DNA of 64,000 bases, from positions 1 through 64,000 of the forward strand of contig JANPBZ010000121.1 of NCBI GenBank assembly GCA_031430695.1, written 5' to 3'. Positions within the stretch are counted from its first letter, which is position 1; each line of letters opens with the position of its first letter. This document shows, one piece after another, positions 35,092-43,002 of the stretch. The position numbers and the translations under genes were made by a program. The notes beneath the pieces are model-generated. The model was not told the DNA's origin, did no database searches, and worked only from the letters and a program-made list of their open reading frames with translations. Origin of the DNA: JAENVT01 sp031430695. GTDB taxonomy: Bacteria; Actinomycetota; Acidimicrobiia; Acidimicrobiales; Ilumatobacteraceae.

Positions 35092-35170
35092 GAAGTCGGG
35101 CGAATCTCGTCACCGTGGACGCGGCTATCCGGCGAGATGCTCGCCGAACCCACCGGCGCCGGTACTGACG

Positions 35171-35485
35171 ATGCTCGGCGAGATCGTCGTTCACGGTGAC
35201 GACATCAGGCGCCCGCTGGGCCTCGTCGGCGACGTCGCACCCGAGGTGGTCATCGCCTGCTTGGAGTTGTACCAGGGCGCCAGCTTTCCCATGGGGACCA
35301 AGAAGCGGATCGACGGTCTGCGCCTTGTTGCCGCCGATGTCGGCTGGTCGCACGGCGCAGGTCCCGAGGTAACCGGTCCTGAGCTGCCGATGGGGATGGC
35401 GATGACCGGTCGGATCGCCGGGCTCGGTGAGCTCGGCGGCAAAGGATTGGCCACGCTGCGCCAACAAATGACAACGAGCAGCTGA
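35171..35485 (+). pseudogene. C-terminal half of a maleylpyruvate-isomerase-like (TIGR03083) protein
   Basis: The 104 residues from ATG 35171 read MLGEIVVHGDDIRRPLG and later YQGASFPMGTKKRIDGL and DVGWSHGAGPEVTGPE, the conserved C-terminal part of the mycothiol-dependent DinB-like family. The N-terminal metal-binding half of about 100 residues is absent upstream, where the decayed phosphotransferase ends at 35091. It may be expressed as a stub, but I regard it as a remnant. Confidence 0.65.
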
Positions 35486-35488
35486 TTC

Positions 35489-36580
35489 CTATCGCGCTGT
35501 GTTGGATCCGGTTGGGGGTGGCTTGGCCGTGCTGTCGCGGATGACGAGTTCTGTCGGAAGCAGTACGTGATGCACTTGCGTGGTCGTGCCACTTCGCGAT
35601 TGCGCGATCGCTGCGGTCAGCGCGGCCGCGGCGGCGTGACCTTTGGCGGCGACGTCTTGGCGCACGGTCGTCAGCGCCGGGCGCATGCGTTGGGCCAGGG
35701 GATTGTCGTCGAACCCGACCACGGAGAGGTCGTCGGGCACGCTGAGGCCACGTGCGGACGCGGCTTGCACGACGCCGTAGGCGATGACATCGCTGAAGCA
35801 CAGGATCGCGGTTGGCCGCTCCGGCTTGTCGAGCAGGATCCCTGCAGCCTCGTTGGCCGATTCCTTTCCTGAGCCCTCGTCGGAATGCCATTCCTGGAAC
35901 ACCGTCGGCTCGATCCCCGCGGCGTGCAGTGCGTCGAGCCAGCCGAGCATGCGTTGCCTGACGACGTGACCGTCGGCCGCCGAGACCGGGTCGTCGACGA
36001 TCCCATTCGGGCCGAGGATGCTGGTCGTGACGATGTCGATCCGCCGGTGGCCAAGGTCGACGAGGTGTTGGGCGGCAAGACGCGCGCCGGACCTGTCGTC
36101 GATGTTGATGCTGGGCACTCCCGGCCATGGCGCTTGATCGACGAAGACGAGTGGCAACTTGCGACGTCGCAACCAATCGACAGCGGTCGACTGGGTGTTG
36201 CACGAATAGACGAGTGCGCCGTCCATCGGCACGTCACGGGCGGGGATCATCTCGGGCCGCTCCGATGCCGACAGCAGTGTCAGGGCGAGCCCAGTCGGAC
36301 GCAGTTCCTCGGCGATTGCGCCCAGGAAGGTCGTCGCCACCTCGTCGGTGAATGCGTTCCGGAGCGAGTCCGTCAGCAGGACGCCGACAGCTCCTGTCGT
36401 ACCCCGCGCCAGGGCGCGTGCGGAGGGATCGGGGCCGGCGTAGCCGAGTTCTTCGGCGGCGGTCAGAATTCGGCCGCGTAGCTCTGCGGACAATTGGTCT
36501 GGCCGGGAGAACGCATTCGACACGGTCATGCGACTCACGCCAACCCGATCAGCGATCGTCTGCAGTGTCACTCTCGCCAC
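35489..36580 (-). CDS. LacI-family regulator
   Basis: A 363-residue repressor. The N-terminal HTH is VTLQTIADRVGVSRMTVSNAFSR with the hinge helix LGYAGPDPSARALA. A periplasmic-binding-protein-like ligand domain follows, with VGVLLTDSL, PSINIDDRSGARLAAQHLVD and RPTAILCFSDVIAYGV. GTG 36580 sits just before the HTH; GTG 36625 is a longer alternative that begins inside the hairpin at 36608-36649. No sugar-utilisation genes are adjacent, so the effector is unknown. Confidence 0.9.
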   Translation of the reverse strand: MARVTLQTIADRVGVSRMTVSNAFSRPDQLSAELRGRILTAAEELGYAGPDPSARALARGTTGAVGVLLTDSLRNAFTDEVATTFLGAIAEELRPTGLALTLLSASERPEMIPARDVPMDGALVYSCNTQSTAVDWLRRRKLPLVFVDQAPWPGVPSINIDDRSGARLAAQHLVDLGHRRIDIVTTSILGPNGIVDDPVSAADGHVVRQRMLGWLDALHAAGIEPTVFQEWHSDEGSGKESANEAAGILLDKPERPTAILCFSDVIAYGVVQAASARGLSVPDDLSVVGFDDNPLAQRMRPALTTVRQDVAAKGHAAAAALTAAIAQSRSGTTTQVHHVLLPTELVIRDSTAKPPPTGSNTAR

Positions 36581-36607
36581 TCCACGAGTCTGGTCTGAAT
36601 TCGCGGC

Positions 36608-36649
36608 GAAACCCGGATCGATCACATTTTCATGATCGATCCGGGTTTC
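36608..36649. repeat. Perfect 17-bp inverted repeat upstream of the LacI gene
   Basis: Arms 36608-36624 and 36633-36649 are exact reverse complements, separated by CATTTTCA. The arms contain CCGGATCGATCA. The position just upstream of the LacI start fits an autoregulatory operator. The strong hairpin could also be a terminator or attenuator. Confidence 0.75.
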
Positions 36650-36676
36650 CGTTGGGGGATCAACGTTGGTGATCGG

Positions 36677-36868
36677 TTATCGCCGCAGCGCGGGCCGCAA
36701 TCCGATCGCCGGCAGGTGGGCGGGGCGGCGGATCCTGGCGAGTGCCCACCGATGGCGCCGACGTGGCTCAGTGATGGGTTGCACCGGGGCATTCGGCAAT
36801 GCGCTGTAGGCGACGCTGTGCAGCGAATTCTGCGAGTACCGGTCGGCGAGCGTGAAGAACGATTCCAT
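36677..36868 (-). CDS. Small basic protein of unknown function
   Basis: A 63-residue protein starting MESFFTLADRYSQNSLHSVAY and ending in an Arg/Pro-rich tail. No family is recognised. Support comes from the GGGAG site 7 nt before the ATG and from the well-formed promoter and operator at 36895-36924. Its length and the lack of a recognisable domain keep the call modest. Confidence 0.45.
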   Translation of the reverse strand: MESFFTLADRYSQNSLHSVAYSALPNAPVQPITEPRRRHRWALARIRRPAHLPAIGLRPALRR

Positions 36869-36894
36869 GTCAAGACTCCCATACTTTCTGTAGC

Positions 36895-36924
36895 GGTATA
36901 GTTAATGGTTACTGTACCGGTCAA
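36895..36924 (-). promoter_or_regulatory. Promoter with overlapping palindrome for the 63-residue protein
   Basis: On the minus strand TTGACC (plus 36919-36924), an 18-nt spacer and TATACC (plus 36895-36900). The spacer is bounded by an imperfect inverted repeat (GGTACAGT and ACTATACC, 7 of 8 matching), which would allow a repressor to block RNA polymerase. Confidence 0.5.
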
Positions 36925-36959
36925 GTCAGTGAATTCAAGTCATTTCGATGTGATGCGTG

Positions 36960-38171
36960 TCATACGTCGCTCGCCGAGGTGAGGTCGACGGTCTCGGAGA
37001 AGTTGTCGGGTAGCACCAGCTGCTCACGCTGGTGCTCTTGTCGAACCGCGATGATGATCACCTGCAGCGCGCCGGACACGGGCACGGCGAGCAGCGCCCC
37101 GAGAATGCCGAACACTTCAACCGCAACGAGCACGCTCAACAGGATCCCCAGCGGGTTGACGTTGACCTTGCGAGCCATGATCCACGGGTACAGCACCCCG
37201 TTCTCGATCTGCTGGTAGATCACGAAGAAGACCACCGAGATCAGACCGGCCGTTGGCGAATGAAGGTACGACGCGATCACGCTCACCGCTGCCCCGATCG
37301 TTGCCCCCACCATCGGGATGAGGTCGGCGACGGCGACGAACAGGGCCAGCACCACCGGGCTCGGTACGCCAAGCGAGACGAGGAAGACGAAAGCAGCTAC
37401 ACCGGCGATGAGGCTGATGATGAGGTTGCCGATGACGTAGCCACTGACGGCGCCGGCAGCGTCGGTGGCAATTCGCTGTGCCGCGGAGCGTCGTCGGTAC
37501 GGAATGATGTTCTGTGCGGTACGTCCGATTGCCGCTGACTGGCTGATGAACAGGAACGTCAGCAGGGTGATGGTGACGAATGCGAACGCAACGCTCGCGA
37601 CTGTCTGTGCCGCCTCGAACGACGAATCGCTCAAGCGGTCCGCGGCGTCGGCGAGCTTGGCTTCGTTGGACTGGATGTAGCTCTCGATGTGCAGCTTGTG
37701 CACGATGTTGCCGATCGGACCCTTGCCGTCTGCGGCGTCGTGCACGGCGCCGGGAAGATCCGTGATGATGTGCACGAGCTGTGTCCTCACCGGCATCACG
37801 AACAGGGCGATCACACCGAGCAAAACCAGCAGCGTCGCGGCAACCACCGTGCCGGTGGCCAGGCTGCGCCGACCGCCCAGACGGCGCTCCAACCGGCCGA
37901 CCAGCGGTGCGAGCACGATGGCCATGAATCCGGCGATGCAGATCCACATCACGATGCGCCCAGCAGCGAGCAGCAGAACGCTCGCGACGTAGGTCGCGAC
38001 GACGACGCCGACGGTACCAACGATCGTTCGCCACGGAACGTCCGACCATGAGGCGACTCTGCTGATTGCGGACGGCTCGGTGAACTCGTGGTGTCGCGGC
38101 GCGCCGTTTCCCGGGGGGTATCCGGGAATGTAGAGCCCCTCGTGATCTGGGCCCTCTGACGTGGGGTGCAC
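36960..38171 (-). CDS. AI-2E family (PerM-like) transporter
   Basis: A 403-residue protein with about eight spans and the family signature GVPSPVVLALFVAVADLIPMVGATIG, followed by IYQQIENGVLYPWIMARKV. The first 40 residues are a polar extension. The family includes the AI-2 exporter TqsA and sodium/proton antiporters, so the substrate is open. It stands alone on its strand. Confidence 0.88.
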   Translation of the reverse strand: MHPTSEGPDHEGLYIPGYPPGNGAPRHHEFTEPSAISRVASWSDVPWRTIVGTVGVVVATYVASVLLLAAGRIVMWICIAGFMAIVLAPLVGRLERRLGGRRSLATGTVVAATLLVLLGVIALFVMPVRTQLVHIITDLPGAVHDAADGKGPIGNIVHKLHIESYIQSNEAKLADAADRLSDSSFEAAQTVASVAFAFVTITLLTFLFISQSAAIGRTAQNIIPYRRRSAAQRIATDAAGAVSGYVIGNLIISLIAGVAAFVFLVSLGVPSPVVLALFVAVADLIPMVGATIGAAVSVIASYLHSPTAGLISVVFFVIYQQIENGVLYPWIMARKVNVNPLGILLSVLVAVEVFGILGALLAVPVSGALQVIIIAVRQEHQREQLVLPDNFSETVDLTSASDV

Positions 38172-38240
38172 GAAATCAATTCTTCCCGCAGCCAGCTTGA
38201 TTCAAACTCAGGGTGCCGACTCGGCTCACCGCACCGAGTT

Positions 38241-38266
38241 GTTTAGGGCTGTCGGGCACGGGGTAT
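38241..38266 (+). promoter_or_regulatory. SigB/SigF-type promoter of the 38344 membrane protein
   Basis: GTTTAG (38241-38246), a 14-nt spacer, and GGGTAT (38261-38266). This is the best match to the actinobacterial SigB/SigF consensus in the window, placed 78 nt before the start codon. Confidence 0.7.
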
Positions 38267-38343
38267 TCACACAGACACTTGTCCGCTCGGCACCTCCCGC
38301 CGAGCGGTCCTCAACAAAATCAAACCTCCAAAGGAGAAGTGTC

Positions 38344-38910
38344 ATGTCGTTCACCGAAGGTCCGCTCCACGAACGCAGCGATATCATCGTCCAGCCGCCT
38401 GCTGCGACGGTTGTCGAAGTGCCCAGCAACGGCCAGGTCGCCGTACCAGTCGCCGTACCAGTCGCCGCAGTCGCGGGTGGGCAAGTGCGCACGGCCTCCG
38501 CCTCGCGGTTCGCCCCAGACGCAATCGTCGCCGCGATTGCCGGTCTCGTCATCTTGGTCGTCGGCCTGATCGCGATCGTTCGTGGTGGGTTTGACGGAGA
38601 GATGTCGGATCCCGTCGTCGAGGTACTCGGGTTTGCTCACACCACCGTGCTGGGTTTGATCGAGATCGCGATTGGCGGTGCATTGCTGATCAGCGGTGCC
38701 ACTCGGTCGCGCAGCGGCGAGATCTTCTTCGGCAGTGTGCTCGGCATCGCCGGGTTCGTCGGTGCCGTGCAGTCGGAGTCCTTCGTCGAATCACTCGCGC
38801 TCGAATCGTCAATGGCGTGGCTCGCAGTGTTGACCGCAGTTGTCGTGGTGCTGTGTGCCCTGCTGCTGCCGCGCTATGCGCGGAGCTCGACGACGATCGA
38901 GCACGTGTAG
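38344..38910 (+). CDS. Stress-linked four-span membrane protein, paralogue of 26952-27503
   Basis: A 188-residue protein starting MSFTEGPLHERSDIIVQ, with a repetitive Val/Pro/Ala stretch (VPVAVPVAAVAG) and four spans. It shares its start motif and membrane core with the gene at 26952. AAAGGAGAAG precedes ATG 38344, a strong site. It has a SigB-like promoter upstream and a perfect terminator hairpin downstream, so it is a monocistronic stress gene. Confidence 0.8.
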   Translation: MSFTEGPLHERSDIIVQPPAATVVEVPSNGQVAVPVAVPVAAVAGGQVRTASASRFAPDAIVAAIAGLVILVVGLIAIVRGGFDGEMSDPVVEVLGFAHTTVLGLIEIAIGGALLISGATRSRSGEIFFGSVLGIAGFVGAVQSESFVESLALESSMAWLAVLTAVVVVLCALLLPRYARSSTTIEHV

Positions 38911-38924
38911 TTCAGGCGCATCCA

Positions 38925-38959
38925 GAAACGAGGCGGCCGTTCAACGGCCGCCTCGTTTC
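38925..38959 (+). terminator. Strong hairpin terminator after 38344-38910
   Basis: A perfect inverted repeat of 17-nt arms around a single C (GAAACGAGGCGGCCGTT and its complement), 14 nt after the stop codon and followed by T-containing sequence. It would end transcription from the left and may also block it from the right. Confidence 0.75.
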
Positions 38960-38992
38960 GCGTCTACGCCTCTCTCACTACCAAGCTCGCAG

Positions 38993-39436
38993 CTACCAGG
39001 CGGCGCGTCGACGGCGGCAGCGGATGCTGACCCGGCCGCCAGAGATACTCGTGGCAATGTCGTCCATGAGGTGACGCACAATGCCCAGACCTCGGCCCGA
39101 AGACTCGTGCGAGCCGGCGACCGTCCATGTCTCGGGCCGTAGCAGTTGGCTTCCAGGATTGGTGGCGCCGCCGGCGACTTCGAGCTCCCACCACCCTGGA
39201 TCTGCGACGTCGAGGAAGACGACCATGGTCGATCCATCGCCATGCTCGATGATGTTGGTAGCCAGTTCACTGACGACCAAGGAATAGTCACTGATCAGTT
39301 CGTCCGCCGCTCCGTACAGGCGCAATGTCTCACTGACGAACCGGCGCGCGAGGTGCGCGCTGCTGGGTATTGCATCGAAGCTTCGTTGCTCGCGGTCGAC
39401 AGCGCGGGCGTTCATGTCAGCGAGGTGATCGGACAT
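38993..39436 (-). CDS. Serine-kinase-type ATP-binding regulator (RsbW-like HATPase)
   Basis: A 147-residue GHKL ATPase of the anti-sigma kinase type. The N box is intact (SELATNIIEHGDG) and the G2 box reads SSGRGLGIVRHLMDD. It is divergent from the PRC-barrel/SpoIIE-phosphatase pair. ATG 39436 is preferred to the upstream GTG reading. It may bind the sigma factor at 45469 or another partner, or phosphorylate a STAS protein. Confidence 0.8.
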   Translation of the reverse strand: MSDHLADMNARAVDREQRSFDAIPSSAHLARRFVSETLRLYGAADELISDYSLVVSELATNIIEHGDGSTMVVFLDVADPGWWELEVAGGATNPGSQLLRPETWTVAGSHESSGRGLGIVRHLMDDIATSISGGRVSIRCRRRRAAW

Positions 39437-39576
39437 CGTCGCGAAATCGTATCCAGCGCGCTGCGTCGGCCTCGCGCATGCTGAAGTGGGTCGGAGCGTC
39501 ACCGGAAAAGCTGTAGCGCCATCTCATTGGCCACCTTGATACCCGGGTCGGCGCCCGGCGAAACCTGTCTTGTGAG

Positions 39577-39602
39577 GTTTCGCGAGAGGAGTTCGCGGGT
39601 AC
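39577..39602 (+). promoter_or_regulatory. SigB/SigF-type promoter of the PRC-barrel and SpoIIE-phosphatase genes
   Basis: GTTTCG (39577-39582), a 14-nt spacer, and GGGTAC (39597-39602). The predicted start lies at or just before GTG 39610, suggesting a leaderless transcript that would also cover the phosphatase gene. Confidence 0.55.
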
Positions 39603-39609
39603 CAGAGGA

Positions 39610-39987
39610 GTGCACGAGGTGTGCACGCTCGCCCGGGGCGCATGCGAGAGGAGACACATACTGCCAGCCGATATCTGGACGTTTCCGCCAACTGCGGAGT
39701 CGGTTCGTTTCCTCGTCGGCTATGACGTCGAGGCCACCGATGGACGTGTCGGCGAGATCGACGAGAACTCCTTGCAGGCGGATTCGTCGTTCATCGTCGT
39801 CGACACCGGATGGTGGATCTTCGAGAGGAAGCGGCTCATCCCGTCGGGGCTCATCAGCTCGATCAGCGGTCCCGAACACACGATCTACCTGTCCTTGAGC
39901 AAACGCGAGGTGAACGCCGCGCCGGCCTACAGGCCGATCGAGCATTCGTGCGAATCCGGCCGATACAACGACTACTACGGCACGTGA
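39610..39987 (+). CDS. PRC-barrel domain protein
   Basis: A PRC-barrel-like fold: RFLVGYDVEATDGRVGEIDE, then FIVVDTGWWIFERKRLIPSG and ISGPEHTIYLSLSK. The start is unclear. GTG 39610 coincides with the predicted transcription start; GTG 39619 has AGAGGAG upstream; CTG 39661 has GAGAGGAG at the ideal distance. The domain itself starts after 39661. The stop is followed directly by the phosphatase GTG, so the two are co-expressed. Confidence 0.75.
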   Translation: MHEVCTLARGACERRHILPADIWTFPPTAESVRFLVGYDVEATDGRVGEIDENSLQADSSFIVVDTGWWIFERKRLIPSGLISSISGPEHTIYLSLSKREVNAAPAYRPIEHSCESGRYNDYYGT

Positions 39988-42900
39988 GTGACCGTTCCGC
40001 CTGAGGAGTTGCCGCGCGTCGGGACTCCGAAGCGGCGCGGCCGCCTCCAGACTTTTGTCGACACCTCGGCTACGGTCGGGGACGTGGCAGGCACCGAGGA
40101 CGATCTGTTGTGGCGCAATCCAGCGCGTGTCGTCTCAGGGCTGCTGAACGTCATGTCGGCGAATCTCGGCGGTGATCTCGTCGTGTGGGCCAGCGTCGAC
40201 AACGCCACAGGACTCGTGACCATCATTGATCTGGCGGATCCGCTTGCCTCTGCGCAAGAGTTGTCGGACCTTTTGCGACGCACCGGGGCGGTGGCTCCAA
40301 ACGCGCTAAGTGCCCGCGTGTCCGAGTTCGACCAGCCGCTGCTGGTTCCGCATGTCGATCTTGCTGACTATCCAGCCGACGCACTCCCGGAGCCGTGGCC
40401 CGAATACTTCGCGGCCCACCCCGTCCATGGGCTGATCGCCGTTCCGATACGGCTCGACGAGGCTGTGACCGGTGTGCTTTTCGCCTTCCGACGCACAACA
40501 GTGGAGCCCTACACCGCGGATGACCTTCGGTTCGTGGAGACTGGCGCTTTCCGCTTGGCAGGCCAGCCGGCGAATGCCTCGATCGCCGATGACCGTGCCG
40601 CGGCCAGTCAGGTCGTGGTGCGATGGCTCGCCGGGCAGCGTCGCCGGTTCCGACCGCGAGAACTGCTCCTCGGTGCCGGAGTGCCAGCGTTGACGACCGC
40701 AGTGCTCCTGCCCCTAGAGGATTCCGCCAAGTACCGACCCGGCGTGCTGCTGTTGCTGGGAATCGTCGTGGCCGCTGTGGTCGCGGGCGCACGGGCCGCG
40801 GCGTTGTCGGGAGCGTTGAGCGCATTGGCATTGTGGTGGGCCTTCACACCCGTGGAGCGGTCGTGGAGCATCGCGAGCCGAGGTGACGTGTTCGGAATTG
40901 CTTTGTTTCTTGCCGCGGCCGCCGGGGTGGTCTTGCTGGAGTATCGGCTCGAGCAGATTCGCGAGTCCGAACGCCTCGAGCGTCAGCTCAGCGAGACGCT
41001 GCTCGACCAGTCGCCGATCGCGATGGCGGTGTTCGACCACCAACTTCGATACCAACGTGTGAACCAGCCGATGGCCAAGATGAACGGCCTCACCCCTGCC
41101 GAGCACGTCGGATTGCGGCCGGGAGACCTCAGCCCGATGGCTGGCCAGTTGTACGAGCACTTGCTCCGGAGGGTCCGAGACAGCGGGCAGCCGATCACCG
41201 ATCATGAGTTGACCATACGGATGCCGGAGATTGGATTGGAGCGGCACTGGAAGGTGAACTACCAACCCTTGCGTGACGGCGGGTCGGAGGTCGTCGGCAT
41301 CGGCGCGGCAGTGACCGACGTCACCAACGAGATCGTCTCGCGGCGACAGGCGGAACGGCTGCTGCAATTGTCGGAGTCGCTGACCACCGCCCTCGACGAG
41401 CAACAGATCGCTGAGTGCGTCTGCTCGTTCCTGGTCGACACCTTTCAAGGCCGAGCGACGGTCGCGCTGCGCGAGAATGACCTTCTTGTCGTCGCGGCGC
41501 TTGCTGGGTTCGGTGAGGACGATGCTGCGCAATGGCTTGGATCAAGAGTCATGCTGCTCGAGGATGGCCCGATCTCCGAGGCGGCTCGCACCAACACGCC
41601 CGTCGTGCTGCCGGGGCCGGCGGACATTGATCGACGGTATCCGACGCTGGGGGTATCGCGATCCGCGTCGCGCGATCAAGCCAGCCTGTCGATGCCGCTT
41701 CGAGCCGACCGCACGGGCCATGCCGTCGGCGTCATGCACATCGGTTGGGCCGCCCCACGTCCGATCACTGAGTCGATGACCACCCTTGCCGGAACGGTTT
41801 CCTCGCTCGTCACACTGGCTCTTGCTCGAATTGTCGCCACACACGATGCGCACGAGATCGAGTTCCGGCATGCGCTCGACGCGATGCTCGACGATGTAGT
41901 CGTCGCTCGGGCTGTCAGGGACGACAACGGGGAGATCGTCGACTTCGTCATCGAGTTCGTCAACAGCCACGATTCGAGCGGTGCCAGACGCGGCAGCGAC
42001 GGCCTGGTTGGTCACCTGGTCTGCGAGATCAATCCCGATCTACGCGCGTCGGGCATGCTCGATCGGTTCCGCGATGTCGTCGAGACCGGCACGCCGTACC
42101 AGGGACACCGCGTCCAGTACGCCGACACTCCCAACTCACCAGACGATGGGGGTGACGGGAATCGGCAGCAGGTGTACTGGACGACACAGGTCGCCAAGTT
42201 CGGCGACGGCTACATCTCCGCATCGCGCGACGTCACCGAGATCGTTGTTGCGGAGGAAGCAACACGCGCCGCAGCGGTGCAGGCCGCGGCTGAGCGCACG
42301 GCGATCGTTTTGTTGCAGGCGGCCGCGCTTCCAACCACGCTTCCGCAGCTACCCGGTGTGCGCATCGCCGCAGTGTACGAGCCGGCCGATCCGCGCCAGC
42401 CCGTGGGAGGCGACTGGTACGACGTCTTCTCGCTCAACGACGACCGCGTGGCCCTGGTGATTGCCGATGTGGCCGGTCACGGTCACCGAGCAGCGGTCTT
42501 CATGGTGCAGGTGCGGAACATCTTCAGGGCGATTGCCACCGAACACACCGAGCCCGACGACGTGTTGATTCGCGCCAACGATGTGACCGCGAGGCTGAAC
42601 GAACCCGACGGACCATTCGTCACCTGTTGTTACGCGGTGCTCGATATCAGTGCGCGCACACTGCGCTGGGCACAGGCCGGCCATTTCTCGCCGATGATCG
42701 TGCTGGCCGACGGAACCTCGACCTACCTCGACGAGCGGCCGGGCGCACCGCTGGCACTGTTCGAGGGGCAACGCTACGTGTCGTCGTCAATCGAGGTGCG
42801 CCCGGGTGATCGGGTGTTGATGTTCACCGATGGACTCGTCGAGCGTCGACGCGAACACCTCGACATCGGGCTCGCCCGGCTCGCGGAACTCGCTGCATCT

Positions 42901-43002
42901 CATGCCCAACTGCCGCCGGACGACTTCGTCAAGACCCTTGCAGCCTCTGTGACCGGGCGATTCGACGACCTGGCGTTGGTGTGTGTCGACTTCGTGGGCT
43001 AG
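39988..43002 (+). CDS. GAF/PAS multi-sensor SpoIIE-type serine phosphatase
   Basis: A 1004-residue sensor. An N-terminal GAF-like domain (about 45-190) is followed by four membrane spans of DUF4118 type (about 225-315). A PAS domain (about 335-450), a second GAF (about 460-620) and a PAS-like domain (about 635-760) come next. The C-terminal PP2C/SpoIIE phosphatase has GGDWYDVF, ADVAGHGHRAAVF, FTDGLVERR and FDDLALVCV, the metal-binding aspartates. It starts directly after the PRC-barrel stop. It probably dephosphorylates a STAS anti-sigma antagonist such as that at 46597 or 49830. Confidence 0.88.
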   Translation: MTVPPEELPRVGTPKRRGRLQTFVDTSATVGDVAGTEDDLLWRNPARVVSGLLNVMSANLGGDLVVWASVDNATGLVTIIDLADPLASAQELSDLLRRTGAVAPNALSARVSEFDQPLLVPHVDLADYPADALPEPWPEYFAAHPVHGLIAVPIRLDEAVTGVLFAFRRTTVEPYTADDLRFVETGAFRLAGQPANASIADDRAAASQVVVRWLAGQRRRFRPRELLLGAGVPALTTAVLLPLEDSAKYRPGVLLLLGIVVAAVVAGARAAALSGALSALALWWAFTPVERSWSIASRGDVFGIALFLAAAAGVVLLEYRLEQIRESERLERQLSETLLDQSPIAMAVFDHQLRYQRVNQPMAKMNGLTPAEHVGLRPGDLSPMAGQLYEHLLRRVRDSGQPITDHELTIRMPEIGLERHWKVNYQPLRDGGSEVVGIGAAVTDVTNEIVSRRQAERLLQLSESLTTALDEQQIAECVCSFLVDTFQGRATVALRENDLLVVAALAGFGEDDAAQWLGSRVMLLEDGPISEAARTNTPVVLPGPADIDRRYPTLGVSRSASRDQASLSMPLRADRTGHAVGVMHIGWAAPRPITESMTTLAGTVSSLVTLALARIVATHDAHEIEFRHALDAMLDDVVVARAVRDDNGEIVDFVIEFVNSHDSSGARRGSDGLVGHLVCEINPDLRASGMLDRFRDVVETGTPYQGHRVQYADTPNSPDDGGDGNRQQVYWTTQVAKFGDGYISASRDVTEIVVAEEATRAAAVQAAAERTAIVLLQAAALPTTLPQLPGVRIAAVYEPADPRQPVGGDWYDVFSLNDDRVALVIADVAGHGHRAAVFMVQVRNIFRAIATEHTEPDDVLIRANDVTARLNEPDGPFVTCCYAVLDISARTLRWAQAGHFSPMIVLADGTSTYLDERPGAPLALFEGQRYVSSSIEVRPGDRVLMFTDGLVERRREHLDIGLARLAELAASHAQLPPDDFVKTLAASVTGRFDDLALVCVDFVG

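Noticed and set aside
36632..36901. An 89-codon plus-strand frame opposite the small basic protein
   Set aside because: It starts within the palindrome, lacks a ribosome site and a domain, and the minus strand has the promoter and ribosome site.
38101..38120. GTTTCC close to GGGTAT, resembling a SigB promoter
   Set aside because: The boxes are only 4 nt apart, far from the required 14, and lie inside the AI-2E gene.
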